Part shown: positions 10,497 through 22,326 of the stretch, in pieces
Layout: each line of letters starts with the position of its first letter
Numbering within the stretch: position 1 is the stretch's first letter
Origin: Epichloe hybrida
Taxonomy: Eukaryota; Ascomycota; Sordariomycetes; Hypocreales; Clavicipitaceae
DNA length: 64,000 bases
NCBI GenBank assembly: GCA_019022495.1
Contig: JAFEKR010000006.1
Coordinates: 1,922,001-1,986,000, forward strand
Direction of reading: 5' to 3'
Notes under the pieces: model-generated
The model's input: only the letters and a program-made list of their open reading frames with translations
Databases searched by the model: none
What the model was told of the DNA's origin: nothing
Position numbers and translations under genes: made by a program

Positions 10497-13328
10497 ATGG
10501 CTACGTCACGAATATTTGTCAAGGGCCTGCCCCCTAATATCACAGAGACAGAGTTTCGCAAACACTTCTCTGCGAAGAACCGCGAGATCACCGATGTCAA
10601 ATTGATAGCTCAGCGTCGGATCGGCTACGTAGGCTACAAGAGCCAAGATGATGCGACAAGTGCTGTCAAGTACTTCAACAGGTCATATATCCGCATGTCT
10701 AAGTTGTCGGTCGAGGCGGCACGACCTGTAGGTTCTTGCTTCACTTTTTGCCCTGCTTACTGGCTGCTAATGGAATGCTAGATCTCAGACCCAGCCTCGA
10801 GCAAAGGACACAATGCTTCCCACTCTTCCGCTGCGTCAGGTGGCCAGAGCGCCTCGGAGATGAGATCTGACAAAGAGGACACGAACCCGAAGAAGCGGAA
10901 GCGAGAAGAACCAAATACATCAGATCCGAAGCTGCGGGAATTCTTGCAGGTCATGAGGTCTGGAAGGGAAGGTGTCATTGCAGATGAAACAAATCCCACT
11001 GTCGGAGCAGACCAAGTTTCTCGACCTGGGCAGCTTACTGTTCCAGAAGACGAGAGTGATGACGAGTATGAACAAATCCCATTGAGAAATGAAAAGTCGA
11101 GAAAAATAGATAACCATCAACACAAATCAGAGGCGGCTGCCGCAAAGCCACCAATGAAGGGAGAGAGGAATCAAGACGATGGCACACCCGTGAACACTAC
11201 CAAGGGCAAAACTGAGCAAGTTGGTTCAGACATGACTGATGATGGACCACCGGCGACTCGGGCGACGGATGACGATTGGCTACGATCGCGGACCAACAGG
11301 CTGCTAGATCTAGTTGAACCTAGTGACCTTGTTCCTGGGGCGGTGCCTAGCCTGGTCGAAGATAAGTCCGAGCAAGACACCAGAATTGACGGACAAACAT
11401 CGCATTCCACAGATGTGGTGACACCAGACATGACTGAGCAGGCGGAGACGAGTAAGGAGTTGGCAGAGGAAGATGCCGTCGAAACTATCTCTCGCACGTC
11501 TCGGCTTTTCGTCCGTAATTTGCCGTATAGCGCCACAGAAGACGATTTGCGAGAAGCGTTTGACAAGTTTGGTGCTCTCGAAGAGGTACGTTACCACGCC
11601 AATGTCTACTGCATACACCACCACTATATCCCACCATATTCCCGTTGTACAGGCGCAATGATGAACCCCAAGATAGGGACAGCTTATACTACGGTATATG
11701 ATGTGAACCTGGGCGAATAATTTTAGTAGATGCTTCGATTGTCTGAGCTCATGCCTTAACTTTTCAAAATATTTTGTCCTTTCTCCGACGGCTGTCTGTA
11801 GAGAACAGCACGATGACTGACATTCTGAGTTCAGGTCCATCTTCCCGTTACAGTTTCGGGGTCAACAAAGGGATTTGCTCTGATTCACTTTGTAGACCCG
11901 TCCTGCGCCCTGAAAGCATTCCAAGCACTGGATGGGGCAACGTTTCAGGGGCGTATCATTCACATCATTCCAGCCAACCCAAAACGAGAGCAGGGATTGG
12001 ATGAATATGGGATCTCCAAGCTACCTCTGAAGAAGCAAAACATGATACGTAAGAAAGCAGAGGCCGCGTCAAAAAATTTCAATTGGAACTCCCTCTACAT
12101 GAATCAGGATGCCGTCAACGCATCTGTGGCCAACCGGTTGGGTGTCTCAAAATCCGAGCTGCTTGATCCTACATCGGCTGATGCTGCCATCAAGCAAGCC
12201 ATCGCAGAGACGACTGTCATCCAGGAAACCAAGGCTTTTTTCGCCGCTAACGGTGTGGATCTGGATGCTTTCAAGTCTCAGAGGCGGGGAGACACCACCA
12301 TACTGGTGAAAAACTTCCCGTATGGGACTACGATAGAGGAGATCCGAAAAATATTTGAGGAGCACGGCCAGGTGCTCAAAGTTTTGATGCCTCCCAGTGC
12401 AACGATCGCTATTGTGCAGTTTGCGCAAGTAAATCAGGCAAAATCCGCATTTGGTAAGCTCGCCTACAGACGAATCAAGGACAGTGTGCTCTTCCTAGAA
12501 AAAGGACCTAGAGACTTGTTCAGAGGGGATAGCTCGGAGCAAACCAGTCTGATGGTCGATCAGCAAGCGACTGGGGTGCGGGGACTTAGCGTTAGTGAGC
12601 TGCTGTCAAGCGGCGATAAGGCGGAAGAGGTGGAAACGACCTCTCTCTTTATCCGCAATTTAAACTTCGCCACCACTACGGGTCGGCTGACCGAAGCTTT
12701 CGAGGCTCTCGACGGATTCGTATCGGCTAGAGTCAAGACCAAGACGGATCCCAAAAAGCCCGGTCAAACGCTCAGCATGGGGTTTGGTTTCGCGGAATTT
12801 CGATCCAAGGAGCAGGCCCAGGCAGCACTCAAAGTCATGGATGAATACGTGCTAGATGGTCACACTCTGGGCGTGAAGGCATCCCACAAGGGACATGACG
12901 CAGCCGAAGAAAGACGGCGAGAAGATCGGGCCAAGAAGGCAGCAGCAAAGAGGACAAAGATTGTCATCAAGAACCTGCCTTTCCAAGCCACCAAGAAGGA
13001 TGTGCGGTCGCTGCTCGGAACTTACGGCCAGCTCAGATCGGTCCGCGTCCCAAAGAAGGCTGACTACACGGCAAGAGGCTTTGCATTTGCCGACTTTGTG
13101 ACACCCCGTGAAGCGGAGAATGCACTAAATGCTTTGAAAGACACCCATCTTCTCGGGCGCCGGCTAGTATTAGACTTTGCTGAAGCTGAGGCCATTGATG
13201 CTGAAGAAGAGATCGAAAAGATGCAGCGCAAGGTAGGGGGTCAAGTTAACAAGGTAGCCCTTCAGCAGCTTACCGGCGGAGGGAGGAAAAAGGTCAATAT
13301 TGGCAACGATGAGGAGGAACCTCAGTGA
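10497..13328 (+). CDS. MRD1: Multiple RNA-binding domain protein Mrd1
   Basis: Nucleolar pre-ribosomal protein with five RRMs needed for early cleavage of pre-rRNA and 40S maturation. Exons 10497-10727, 10782-11585 and 11835-13328, both junctions phase 0, 842 residues (yeast Mrd1 is 887). RRM1 covers about residues 4-78 (RIFVKGLPPNI), RRM2 317-395 (RLFVRNLPYSA), RRM3 498-570 (TILVKNFPYGTT), RRM4 613-695 (SLFIRNLNFAT) and RRM5 719-797 (KIVIKNLPFQAT); RNP1 copies such as STKGFALIHF and TARGFAFADF are present. The 100-315 linker is acidic and Lys/Arg-rich. The 249-nt second intron is long for this locus and splits RRM2; without it the middle of RRM2 is lost. ATG at 10497 starts two residues before RRM1, as in homologues. 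Confidence 0.95.
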
Positions 13329-14493
13329 GGGCTTAATACCTTGTTAGGGAGCAAAGCAGACTATTTGGGTTCCCGCAAGTGCAATACAGCGCAAAAGGCC
13401 GACTCCCAATTTGCCCAACGTCCCTGGCCCACGCATCGCCTCTGTTGCTGCATCCCTTGGGAAGGGCAGTGTACCGGTTTTTTTTTCTAAACCGTCTCTC
13501 TCTTCCCCTCTTCCCCTCTTCCCCACTGGTATCCATCGACTGCTTGGACGGCGCCGCGCGCACACGCAACAGTTACGATCGCGATGTCTCAAGACAAAAA
13601 AAAACATCGCGTGGTCATGAGCTGACAGCATCCAGGAACCAAGAATGCGGCTCACGGGTCAGAGGTGTGTGGCGACCATTTTTTCGTCTGATCTCAATCT
13701 CTTTCGCATACCTGCGCGATTGTCGACGACGAAACTTTGGGAAGGTCTGTCTCTGCCAACGGGCGACCAGGACGGACTGCTGGTGTGCAAGACCCGCTTT
13801 GCTATCGACCCTCCCTCCCTTGGCTTCAAACGCCCTCGCTGCAGACACCTGCAGACACCTGCAGACACTTTAGCTGCCGCATGTACTCCGTACGTCCGTA
13901 TGCCCATTGGGTTTGCGACAAGGTCTTCATTGGTCGAGTATATGTCCTCTTTTGATCGTAGACATGGATTACACGGACGCTTTTAGTGACGAACTGTCGA
14001 CGGACCCCATCCCCGCCGTCTGGCCCGTCCTGGCTGGACCCCCCCCCCCCGGCTTCTCATCCCATCCCGTCCTATCCCACCCTTTTTGGGATGTTTTGCA
14101 GATAGATCTGATCTTTAGGTTGAGGGGCGAGGAAAAACAGAGAGTTGGGTAGCCCTGTTGCTAGCCCTTTGTCAATATGATCCGCCTGGGCTGTCGATTC
14201 TCGCACCGATAGTCTTGGATTTATACAGTCTTGGATCCTCCCGGGAAATAATCCTGCGTTCCAGTCAAAAACATCACTCTCCTCAAATAATACATTTATC
14301 CCACCATTCCACATCTTCGGAATTCCTCTCAGCATTTCTTCTTCTCCAACTCGTCCTTCATCCTCACATTCATTCATACTTTGTGGCTATTGTTCGAGGC
14401 ATTTGCGTTTGTACTCCAGACTCAACCGCGGGCTTTGTTCTCGTTCGCCACTCGTGCTGGCATTCCTTCTGCTCCTGTTCACCTTTGGCAGCA
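13329..14493. other. Intergenic region and long abaA 5' leader
   Basis: CT-rich sequence with pyrimidine tracts, a triple CTGCAGACAC repeat near 13840-13870 and a TACTCCGTA copy near 13883. Developmental regulator genes of this type usually have long leaders; no gene is seen. Confidence 0.5.
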
Positions 14494-17364
14494 ATGTCTT
14501 CACTCTTTCAGCCAAGGCCTGTGCTGTCATCACAGAATTACTCACAGTCTTCTGACTATGTCGACACGAGGCGTATGCACGCTCACGCTGGTAGAGCACC
14601 GTTGCGTGAATCCACAGGCAATGCTCAATCACACAACTTCAATGGCTTAGTCTCTTGCTACCAGAACCAAGTGGCATTGTCACCAGCTATGCAGTCAACT
14701 ATTCCTGCTCCCTTGGTGCCATCACAATCGCTCGACTGCCTCTACAGAAACCCGACTCCTCGTCAACAGCCTCGATACCAGAGACGGCAAAAGGCTTCCA
14801 TCAATCCCCTCTACTTCTGGCCAGCTTTCCGCCAGTACCGCAATAGACAGGCACACAAAGATACCCAAAAAGACAAGGGCGGAGTATGGCGCCGACCCGA
14901 ACTGGAAGATGCCTTTGTCGACTGTACGTCATCTACTCCCTACTTCCATGTCAATCGTCCAAGAAGGTTAATGAATAATATGCTAACGCTCCGCTCGTAG
15001 CCGTGTTGCTTATGCCCCATATGGGCCGCCGGAAGTTCTCCATGGGTGGCAAGCTGCATGGGCGCAATATGCTCATCAGCGAATACATTTTCACAATTTG
15101 CGTTGCCGTATTGGGAAGCAAAGAAATCTTTCGCATCGACAATAGCAACGACAGTATCGAGCAGATGGGACGAAAGCAAGTGTCAAGCCACATGCAGGTT
15201 GTCAAGAAATTCTTTGAAGACCTTCGATGCTGTAAGTTTGGCCCGTGTAACCCGACCGTTTTTTTTTCTCTCCCCCCCCCCCCCCACCGTGTGTGTCACA
15301 AAAATTGAGTTTAGAGCACGGATGTTGACCAAGACCCCACAACAAGTCCACTTCTTGTTCCCTTCAGAGGAGAAGAAGGAGCCAGGCTCCACCAACTCGG
15401 ACGATTACTATGATGAAGAGGAGCAGGAGTCGTTCAAGTCGAATCCCGTTCTCACAGCCCTAGCCGAAGGGCGGGTGCCAGATGTCAAGCCCAACTACGA
15501 ATATTTCTCCCAGCTTTTGGCGCTGCAGTCGTTCATCAGTGCCCGACCCAAGACGTGCGAAATCTTTGTATCGTCGTCCGACATCAAGATTCGAGATGAT
15601 GTTGCCTACGACGCCCATGGCACACCCTTGGACCAGGCTTCTTTCCCCCACTTGAACAAATACTTGAACTGTGATGACAGTCCTAATGTCCTCGGCAAGG
15701 ACGTCTTGTTACACGAATACACCCGGTCTCTGGACCGAACCACATCAGCTTGCGCCAAGTCTGTGACCCGCCGCTGGCAGAATGATGCTCCTGCCATGTA
15801 CGAGACTCTCGAGCTCCCATCCAGGGATGAGGAGTGTCTGCTGCTGGAGATGTGCGCGACTCTTGAGCTGCACGAGCACGCCAAGTTCCCTTCAGGCTCT
15901 GAGCTGACCGGATTCGTCGAGGTTGCCATCACCCAGCCTGCGCTCCAGACTCATCGCTGGAAGTGCGTGACCCGCTTGACCAGGCCCGCCGAACTCCACA
16001 GTGACGATGGCAAACAAGGCGTGTACACAAACGACAGTGGAATCCATCGTCGGGGGTGCAGCGATGCCAAGGTCGACTGTGACTGCCACACTCGTCCTCG
16101 ACAGGACATTCACGTCCCCTTCCCTGCTGTCGAGTGGGCCAGTATTCTCAGCATGGCTGTGCAGTACCCCGATGTTGAGCATCAGCGAATGAAGGAGAAG
16201 CGCCGCAAGTATGCCGACGGGGACGGCAAGAAGGAACTGGAGCGAGCTGGCAGCAAACGAAAGCGCTCCGAAGATGAAGGCGATGCCGCCTCCTGGGCTC
16301 GCCGAGAGCTCACCGGCAGCGATCTGATCTGCAAAGTCGCCATGTACCAGGAGCTTTGGTCTTGCGCACCCGATTCCACACAATGGACTCGCCAGGGCAT
16401 CATCTTCTGGCGTTTCAATACCACGAATCAATGGCACAAGTATAACCCGGTGTTCAAGCCCGCTGGAACAACTTGGCGATGGTTGACTATCAACGACCCA
16501 ATGTCCCGTTATCATCAGCAAAAGGCATTGGTCTATCCCCAGGTTGGCGTCTCGAGGGACGCCATCATGTCGCCCACCCCCTCCATCAATCAGCACCTGA
16601 CTGCATCCATGAGCGAAACATTCAACTCTTGGAACCAGGGCGGCCACGTACACCACGCCCCCCATGTACCGCCTTTGCAGACCCCCAACAATAGCATCGG
16701 GCTGTTTGACTCCTTCTCGAACGGACTAGCCACTCCGCCCCCCACAGCCACAATACCCTCGGCATACTCTGCCGGTCCCTTTGATAGCAGAAACGGCAGT
16801 TTTGACGCCAGGAGCGCCAGCTTCGACGCCAGGAGCGCCAGCTTCGATGCTAGGAGCGGTAGCTTTGACGCCAACATGGGGCCCAACAACGGTGGCGGCG
16901 TGGCTTACCTCGCAGCCACCGGTCCATCGCAACACAACAGACAACCTTCACCTCTGGGCAGCGGTCAAGGGTTCTTTGATGGACAGCAATCATTCTCGGA
17001 AGTCAAGCCTATCAACACCGCAGTGGCTTCTTACATGGCCGCCACTACAGCCCTCGACTTGCCCAGCCAGCTAGTTTTCGACAACTCAGGCGTGGATGCT
17101 GGCAACATGCAGGGCTGGGACATGTCTGCTTTGGACGGCTGGTCCGCGGCGTCCGCACCAGCCAGCGCAACGACGGAATGGCCACCAACCCACAAGATGG
17201 AAGCACCACCAGACCACCACACGGCCAATATCTGGGGACCTCCACAATGGCCACTATCCGCTGGGACAGCGCCAGATTCGCACGAGAGAGGTGGAAGCCC
17301 GCGACCGATGAAGAGGCGGAGGGAGACGATTGATGTCGGAGTACCTGTCACTGCTGGATGGTGA
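14494..17364 (+). CDS. abaA: TEA/ATTS-domain conidiation regulator AbaA
   Basis: Transcription factor of the central BrlA-AbaA-WetA asexual development pathway, acting in phialide differentiation and binding CATTCY sites. Exons 14494-14923, 15001-15231 and 15347-17364 (both junctions phase 1) give 892 residues. The TEA domain spans about residues 125-215: it begins YRNRQAHKDTQKDKGGVWRR, includes GRRKFSMGGKLHGRNMLISE and ends in the recognition helix RKQVSSHMQVVKKFF. Both introns lie inside or at the edge of this domain. A basic cluster (RAGSKRKRSED) follows in the middle and MKRRRE near the end, likely nuclear localisation signals. Near residues 702-722 the motif SFDAR occurs in a short tandem repeat. 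The start ATG (MSSLFQPRPVLSSQ) is the one used by other hypocrealean AbaA proteins. Agreement with the Fusarium-type protein is high, supporting the Hypocreales placement. Confidence 0.95.
16794..16875 (+). repeat. In-gene minisatellite coding SFDAR repeats in abaA
   Basis: Four to five tandem copies of a roughly 21-nt unit (AGC-TTC-GAC-GCC-AGG-type) encode GSFDAR/ASFDAR repeats in the low-complexity C-terminal region of AbaA. All copies keep frame. Confidence 0.8.
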
Positions 17365-20300
17365 TGGATTTGGCGAAAACAAGATTGCGCGTCTATCTGG
17401 TATAGATGACGATGCTGTTGCAAGACGTGAAACGCAGTCTTTCCGGCGGTTTTCTTCTATTTCCCTCGTTCGCCTTGGATTTTTTACAAACCGATTGGCG
17501 TTGGGGAAACATTTTACGACGGGGTTCACTGTCTATTTGCTTGAATGATCATAATACCACATAGTTAGACACTTAATCGATGAGCGTTTTTGACGAGCCT
17601 TTCTCGTTTCCCCAATGCCCTCCGCAACATGCCATGATTGCAAAGAACGCACGCCAGCTTGACCTCGCTACGCTATTGACGTGACCCCTCGAGTCGAACT
17701 CAATACCCCGATTCGCCGCCACGTGCCAAGGTGAGTGAGTAGACGGTATCGCGGTGCACTGCGAAATCATGAATCCCATCACTGCGTCTCTGCACTTGGG
17801 CTCTGCACTTCGGCTCTTCACTAAACAGACGCCCACCACCCACCCAAGTGATCAGCATCTCCCGCGCGCCGTCTCCCGTATTTCAATATTTCCCCCATTC
17901 CCTCCCCCCCGTGTCTCTTCAACAAGTGGATGCCGAGTGCAGGAAACACGCGGGTAACCCCTGACTAGCGACCCAGCTACCGCAGCGACAAGCAGCTTGC
18001 AAGGGATAGATAGCATTACTACTCCGTATTGTGTGGAGAACATGGTAAAGACGGGATGGGCAGGCGATCTTGGCTATTAGTGCGCGATCGTGTCCTAGGA
18101 AGGGAAGGGACACACGCGACTTATCTGCAAGCACTTTTTTTTTAAAAAAAAAAACACTCGGGGGGTTTTTTTTTTAATTTTTTGGGGAAAAAAATGGTTG
18201 AAAAAAATCTAAATAGCTTGCTTGTTCAAGCAAAGTCGTTGTGAAGTACGTGGCGAGAGAAACCGACGCGGGCTCAACATGCGTGCGGGCGGTTTGGCAA
18301 CATTAATAACACGAGAATGAAACAATGAGGAAGACACCCCTTGAAACTTCCATCTGGCCGACGAACAAAAACAGGGCGCGGGACAAAAACAAAGGGATTC
18401 TCGGGACGCCCCGAGGAATGGAAAGGAGAAGGCGAAGAGATGGAATGTGATGCGCTTGGGCGAAAGGGCGGGCGGTGGGAAGGGGCCGCTAGGGATGGGG
18501 ATGGCGATGTGCCCCCCCCTTGTTCTTGGTGTGAGAACTGGTATGTGGGAGCTGAGATGCGAGGCGAGGCGGTGGTGGGTGTGTGTGTTGGCGCTTCATG
18601 AGATGGAAGTTGCTGTGAGAATGACGGGGCGGTATTGCCGGGATGAGGCACGACGACGGACGCTGTTGTTGACAAGGGAAATTTTTTGCTGACTGGAATG
18701 GAGAGAGAGAGAGCTTCGTAATTGCTCAGCGGCAACATTGGTCATCGCAACTTGGTAGTCAGGAAGAGCATGTTTTGTCATGGGCGCGTGCGTTGTGCCA
18801 CAGATCCCACCGAGTGGCGAGCATGGCGGCCATTTTTCGTATCAAAAGCATGAGCTTTATCCATCGGGTCTCTCCCCTCCGCTTGTGTCTACGAAAGAAA
18901 GCATGGGGGGGGATTTCGACTCGCGAAAATCAATTTGCAGGGCATCTTACCTTTGCGATGAAAGGATCAAGAGGAGTAAGAGCGCTCATGGAGTGGACGT
19001 GGAACGGACAAGCAGAGCAAGGCGTTACTCCATCTGCGCACGAGGCCACACGAGTCGAAACAGACGCGTTTCATGCATTGCAGCACAAAACAACAGTCTG
19101 ACGGGCCAAGGGTACCGGCGCTTGCTGCTCCGACGTTGAATGTTGGGCCGAGCCAGATGCGGATGGACAGCAAGCTTGTGGTCGAGTTTCTCCTGCACAA
19201 ACAAGCAAGATTGTTGTATTGTTGTCGTGCATGACGGTGCGAACTCGTGTGATGGGGAAACAATGGCCGGTGGTCGGCGGTGGAGGGAAACTTGCGACAT
19301 GTTGTGCGGCCGGAGGACTTGCATGGAAGGACAAATCATGCAGATGAAGGCCTGGAAGCTGTTTGGCCGCATCAAGCGCGACCTCTGGATGATGAAGAGG
19401 TTGATGAAGAGGTTGATGAAGAGGTTGGCGAATAATGGCCAGTAATAGTGGGTGGTGAGTGAGTGGGTGAGTGGGTGAGTGAGTGAGTGAGTGGGTGAGT
19501 GAGTGGGTGAGTGTCATGGTCCGTTGCCAGCTGGCTGATTGGTGCCAGTAGGCGCTGTCATCTAGGCACATGCATGCCCCGCTTTGCCCCCGATTGTTTG
19601 TTTCCATTGTCACGGTGGGGCAGGGATCTGCCATGAAACAACAGCTTCGGGTGCGTGCGTCTTGGACGTTTTGGTGCGCAGGCGTTGGTGAGCCTTTTGA
19701 GCACGATGCCGTCGTGTCTGGCCGTCGTGTCTGGCCATCGTGTCTGGCGTGCCTCAAACACGTCTCCTTTTTGTTGACTTCCCTCCTCACGGCCCTCGCG
19801 GTCCCTCGCGGCCACGAACAAGACCGTCTGCACCACCTCTGTCGCCCGCCGGCCCAACGATAGGCTCCCATCAAGGCTCCCATCAAGGCTCCCATCATGC
19901 CGCCATCATGCCGCCATCATGCCGCCATCCATCGTGTCCCCGTTCTTGCTGTGTAGTGTACGGATTTTGTGGTGGCATCCCGGTTCGGGTGCTTCGCTCG
20001 AGCCCCGTGGAATACAGAGCTCCTGTCCTTTACTACTGCGTGACCCCGTCGCCTGACTTAGTTCTGTCATTGCCATCATGGTTTTGTCTCTCTACCTGAA
20101 TATCTACTTCCAGCCAAGGGCAAGTTGTTTGTTGCATTGATTGCCATGGCAAGGTGAGGGAAAGAAAGCAGACCACACGACCCATCATGAGGCTGGTGGC
20201 TGTCTGATATCTTGAAGGGTCAGCAGCCGTTCTTCTTCCTCTCGCAATCTTCATTGATATTCATCACCTGCGTGCGTCCTGTGCGTCCTGTGCGTCCTGG

Positions 20301-20883
20301 TTGACTGTGTGCTCGCTCGACAAGAACAAAGAAAGACGCGCGCACACACACATTGCTGCACTGGTCACTTCACCCATTCACTTGGACCTCCCGCAAACAA
20401 GCGGCAACTTCCAGCTGGCTGGTGGATCTGCCAGCTGTTCACTGTTCGAGAGAACACACAAAGTCCATCACGCATCTGGACGCAGCTGTTGACACTTCCT
20501 TTCATCGTCTGCTCAGGGAACGTATTGTTTTGTTCAGACTTGCTTGCTCTGATAACAACAACAGGCCCTCGATTCGACCCTTCAAAAACCCGACGAGATA
20601 CTCTCCTTTCTCAACAAAACCATCACCGTTTCTACCTTTTATTTCCCGCGCCCTTCTCGTTACCGCGAGCTTGATACCCGAGTTTCTTTCTCTTTTTTCT
20701 ACCCCTTCTCTTCTCTTCTTGGTTTCTCCTGGCGAGAATAATCAGCAAACACGAATTTTTACTGCGTCTAACGGTTTTGGTCTACGAGAAAAAGTTGCAT
20801 AAGATAAGAGAAAGAGACTTCTTCTGGCACACGCCAACCTAGGGAACCATTTCTTTTCAGGATATATCTCACACGACGTGACA
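17365..20883. other. Long gene-poor stretch (3.5 kb)
   Basis: No gene recognised on either strand despite several long spurious frames. It contains a homopolymer island (18134-18205), tandem GTGA repeats (19455-19513), short satellite runs (19391-19426; 19863-19931) and three copies of GTGCGTCCT (20274-20300). Part near the right end is pyrimidine-rich and is probably the promoter and leader of the secreted protein gene at 20884. Confidence 0.55.
19455..19513. repeat. GTGA/GTGG tandem repeat
   Basis: About fourteen near-perfect tetranucleotide units alternating GAGT and GGGT. Flanked by a 12-nt repeat (19391-19426, unit TTGATGAAGAGG) and, 350 bp further on, by AAGGCTCCCATC and CATGCCGC repeats (19863-19931). 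Confidence 0.85.
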
Positions 20884-22326
20884 ATGCGAAAAAATACTGC
20901 TCGAGTCAGTATGTATCGACTTGTTTCCACACTAGCTCTCACCTGCTCTGTATCCGCGCACTCGTGGATAGAGTACGCTCTCCGGATCGCGCCCAACGGA
21001 ACCATGATTGGCGAACGCGGCTTCCCTCGCGGATACATGCCTCGCAACGACCCCGGGTTCAATGACAAAGTTCCTCAGCAACTGCTCCCTGCCAGCGGCC
21101 AGTCAGCCTACTCTGGGGCAGAAGTCCTGGACAAGTTCCCCTTCGAGGCAAATCCCAAAAACCCCTTGCTGCAGGCTTCCGCCGGTGAACATGTCGCTAT
21201 CATTCATTTGGAGAACGGCCACGTCAGTCTGCCGCAGAACCAGCCAAAAAAACCACACAATCGCGGCACCATCTTCTTTTACGGCACCGCACAACCCAAG
21301 CCACAGGAAAAGCTCTTTGACGTGCATTTGCGCTGGAACAAGGACGGCACCGGCGGCGACAAGAGGGGGATCCTTCTCGGAACGAAAAACTACGATGACG
21401 GACAGTGCTTTCAGCCCAATGCGGCTGGAATTACCACCGAGCGAGCGTCCAAATTTAGCAGCGATGGAGCTAAGACCTCGCAAGAGCTGCCATGCCAGTC
21501 TGACATCAAGCTTCCCGATGACTTGAAGCCCGGGAGTGTCTACACGGTCTACTGGTACTGGGACTGGCCGGACCTGAACGCCGACAAGATCAACGTGGAT
21601 AAGACCAAGGATGGAAGTTACCCGTGGGCTGGGTCCTTCATGCGAGGCGATGCTATCCCGAACGGCTGGACAATGGACATGATCTCCAAGAACGAAAGCT
21701 ATGCCAGCGTCATTGATATCAAGATCGTGGATAGTCAACCTCAGGGCTTCGCGGCCAAGTCCAACACCAAGGAGAAGTGGGTCGCGCAGCAAAATATCTA
21801 CTCCAAAGCTATTGAGGCGCAGATGAACGATAATTTCCAGGTCAAAGTTGGAGATATCGGAGGAGGAGGAGGAGGCGGTGGTGGTGCCTCGGGGTCTGCG
21901 CCTGGAGCTCCAGCTTCAACTGGCATTTCTACCCCATTACCAAGCGCAAGCGCCCCCGATGTGCCCCCTGCGGCAACATCCCCCGCCGGCAGTGGTGTCG
22001 CGACAGTCACGCAGACAGTCACTGTGCCGCCCACGACAGTCTTCAAGACTGTCTACCGGACGGCAGACCTGGCCGAGACGGCTCCAGCGCAGCCCGACGG
22101 TAATGAGGAGGTCACTGTCACTGTGACAAAGCACGTTCGTCCGCCGAATCAGCCTGTGCAGACAAATGGGAGTGGCTCGCAGACGTCATTGACTTCAGGT
22201 ACACTCACACAGTTGCCAACCACGAATGGAGATACCGCGCCTCCTACTTCAATCCTTACTGGAGCACAGGGGACAGTGACGCCGTTCCGACGTCGTGCGA
22301 TCAGGCGCTCAGTTCGGTTTGACTGA
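20884..22326 (+). CDS. Secreted LPMO-like protein (DUF7492 type)
   Basis: Single-exon gene, 480 residues from the ATG at 20884. A signal peptide (MYRLVSTLALTCSVSA) ends directly before His, so the mature protein would begin HSWIEY. An N-terminal His after cleavage is the hallmark of copper-binding lytic polysaccharide monooxygenases; a second His (ENGHVSLPQ) and the aromatic run YTVYWYWDWP are also LPMO-like. The catalytic-type domain covers about residues 28-315. A Gly run and a Thr/Pro/Ser-rich tail with VTQTVTVPPTT repeats follow, typical of a cell-wall-facing spacer; no C-terminal hydrophobic GPI signal is seen and the protein ends in a basic RRRAIRRSVRFD tail. Oxidative activity has not been shown by this sequence; the alternative is a noncatalytic wall protein. 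The first ten residues may be bypassed by the second ATG at 20914. Confidence 0.82.
   Translation: MRKNTARVSMYRLVSTLALTCSVSAHSWIEYALRIAPNGTMIGERGFPRGYMPRNDPGFNDKVPQQLLPASGQSAYSGAEVLDKFPFEANPKNPLLQASAGEHVAIIHLENGHVSLPQNQPKKPHNRGTIFFYGTAQPKPQEKLFDVHLRWNKDGTGGDKRGILLGTKNYDDGQCFQPNAAGITTERASKFSSDGAKTSQELPCQSDIKLPDDLKPGSVYTVYWYWDWPDLNADKINVDKTKDGSYPWAGSFMRGDAIPNGWTMDMISKNESYASVIDIKIVDSQPQGFAAKSNTKEKWVAQQNIYSKAIEAQMNDNFQVKVGDIGGGGGGGGGASGSAPGAPASTGISTPLPSASAPDVPPAATSPAGSGVATVTQTVTVPPTTVFKTVYRTADLAETAPAQPDGNEEVTVTVTKHVRPPNQPVQTNGSGSQTSLTSGTLTQLPTTNGDTAPPTSILTGAQGTVTPFRRRAIRRSVRFD

Noticed and set aside
17640..17720. tRNA-like T-loop word GTTCGA on the minus strand
   Set aside because: No matching acceptor, D or anticodon stems could be folded around it.
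18274..18738. 154-codon minus-strand frame rich in Pro and Ser
   Set aside because: Low-complexity reading of purine-rich DNA, no ATG context or domain.
19071..19898. 275-codon minus-strand frame
   Set aside because: It translates the tandem GTGA and other satellites (LTHS and LHQP repeats) and lacks protein character.
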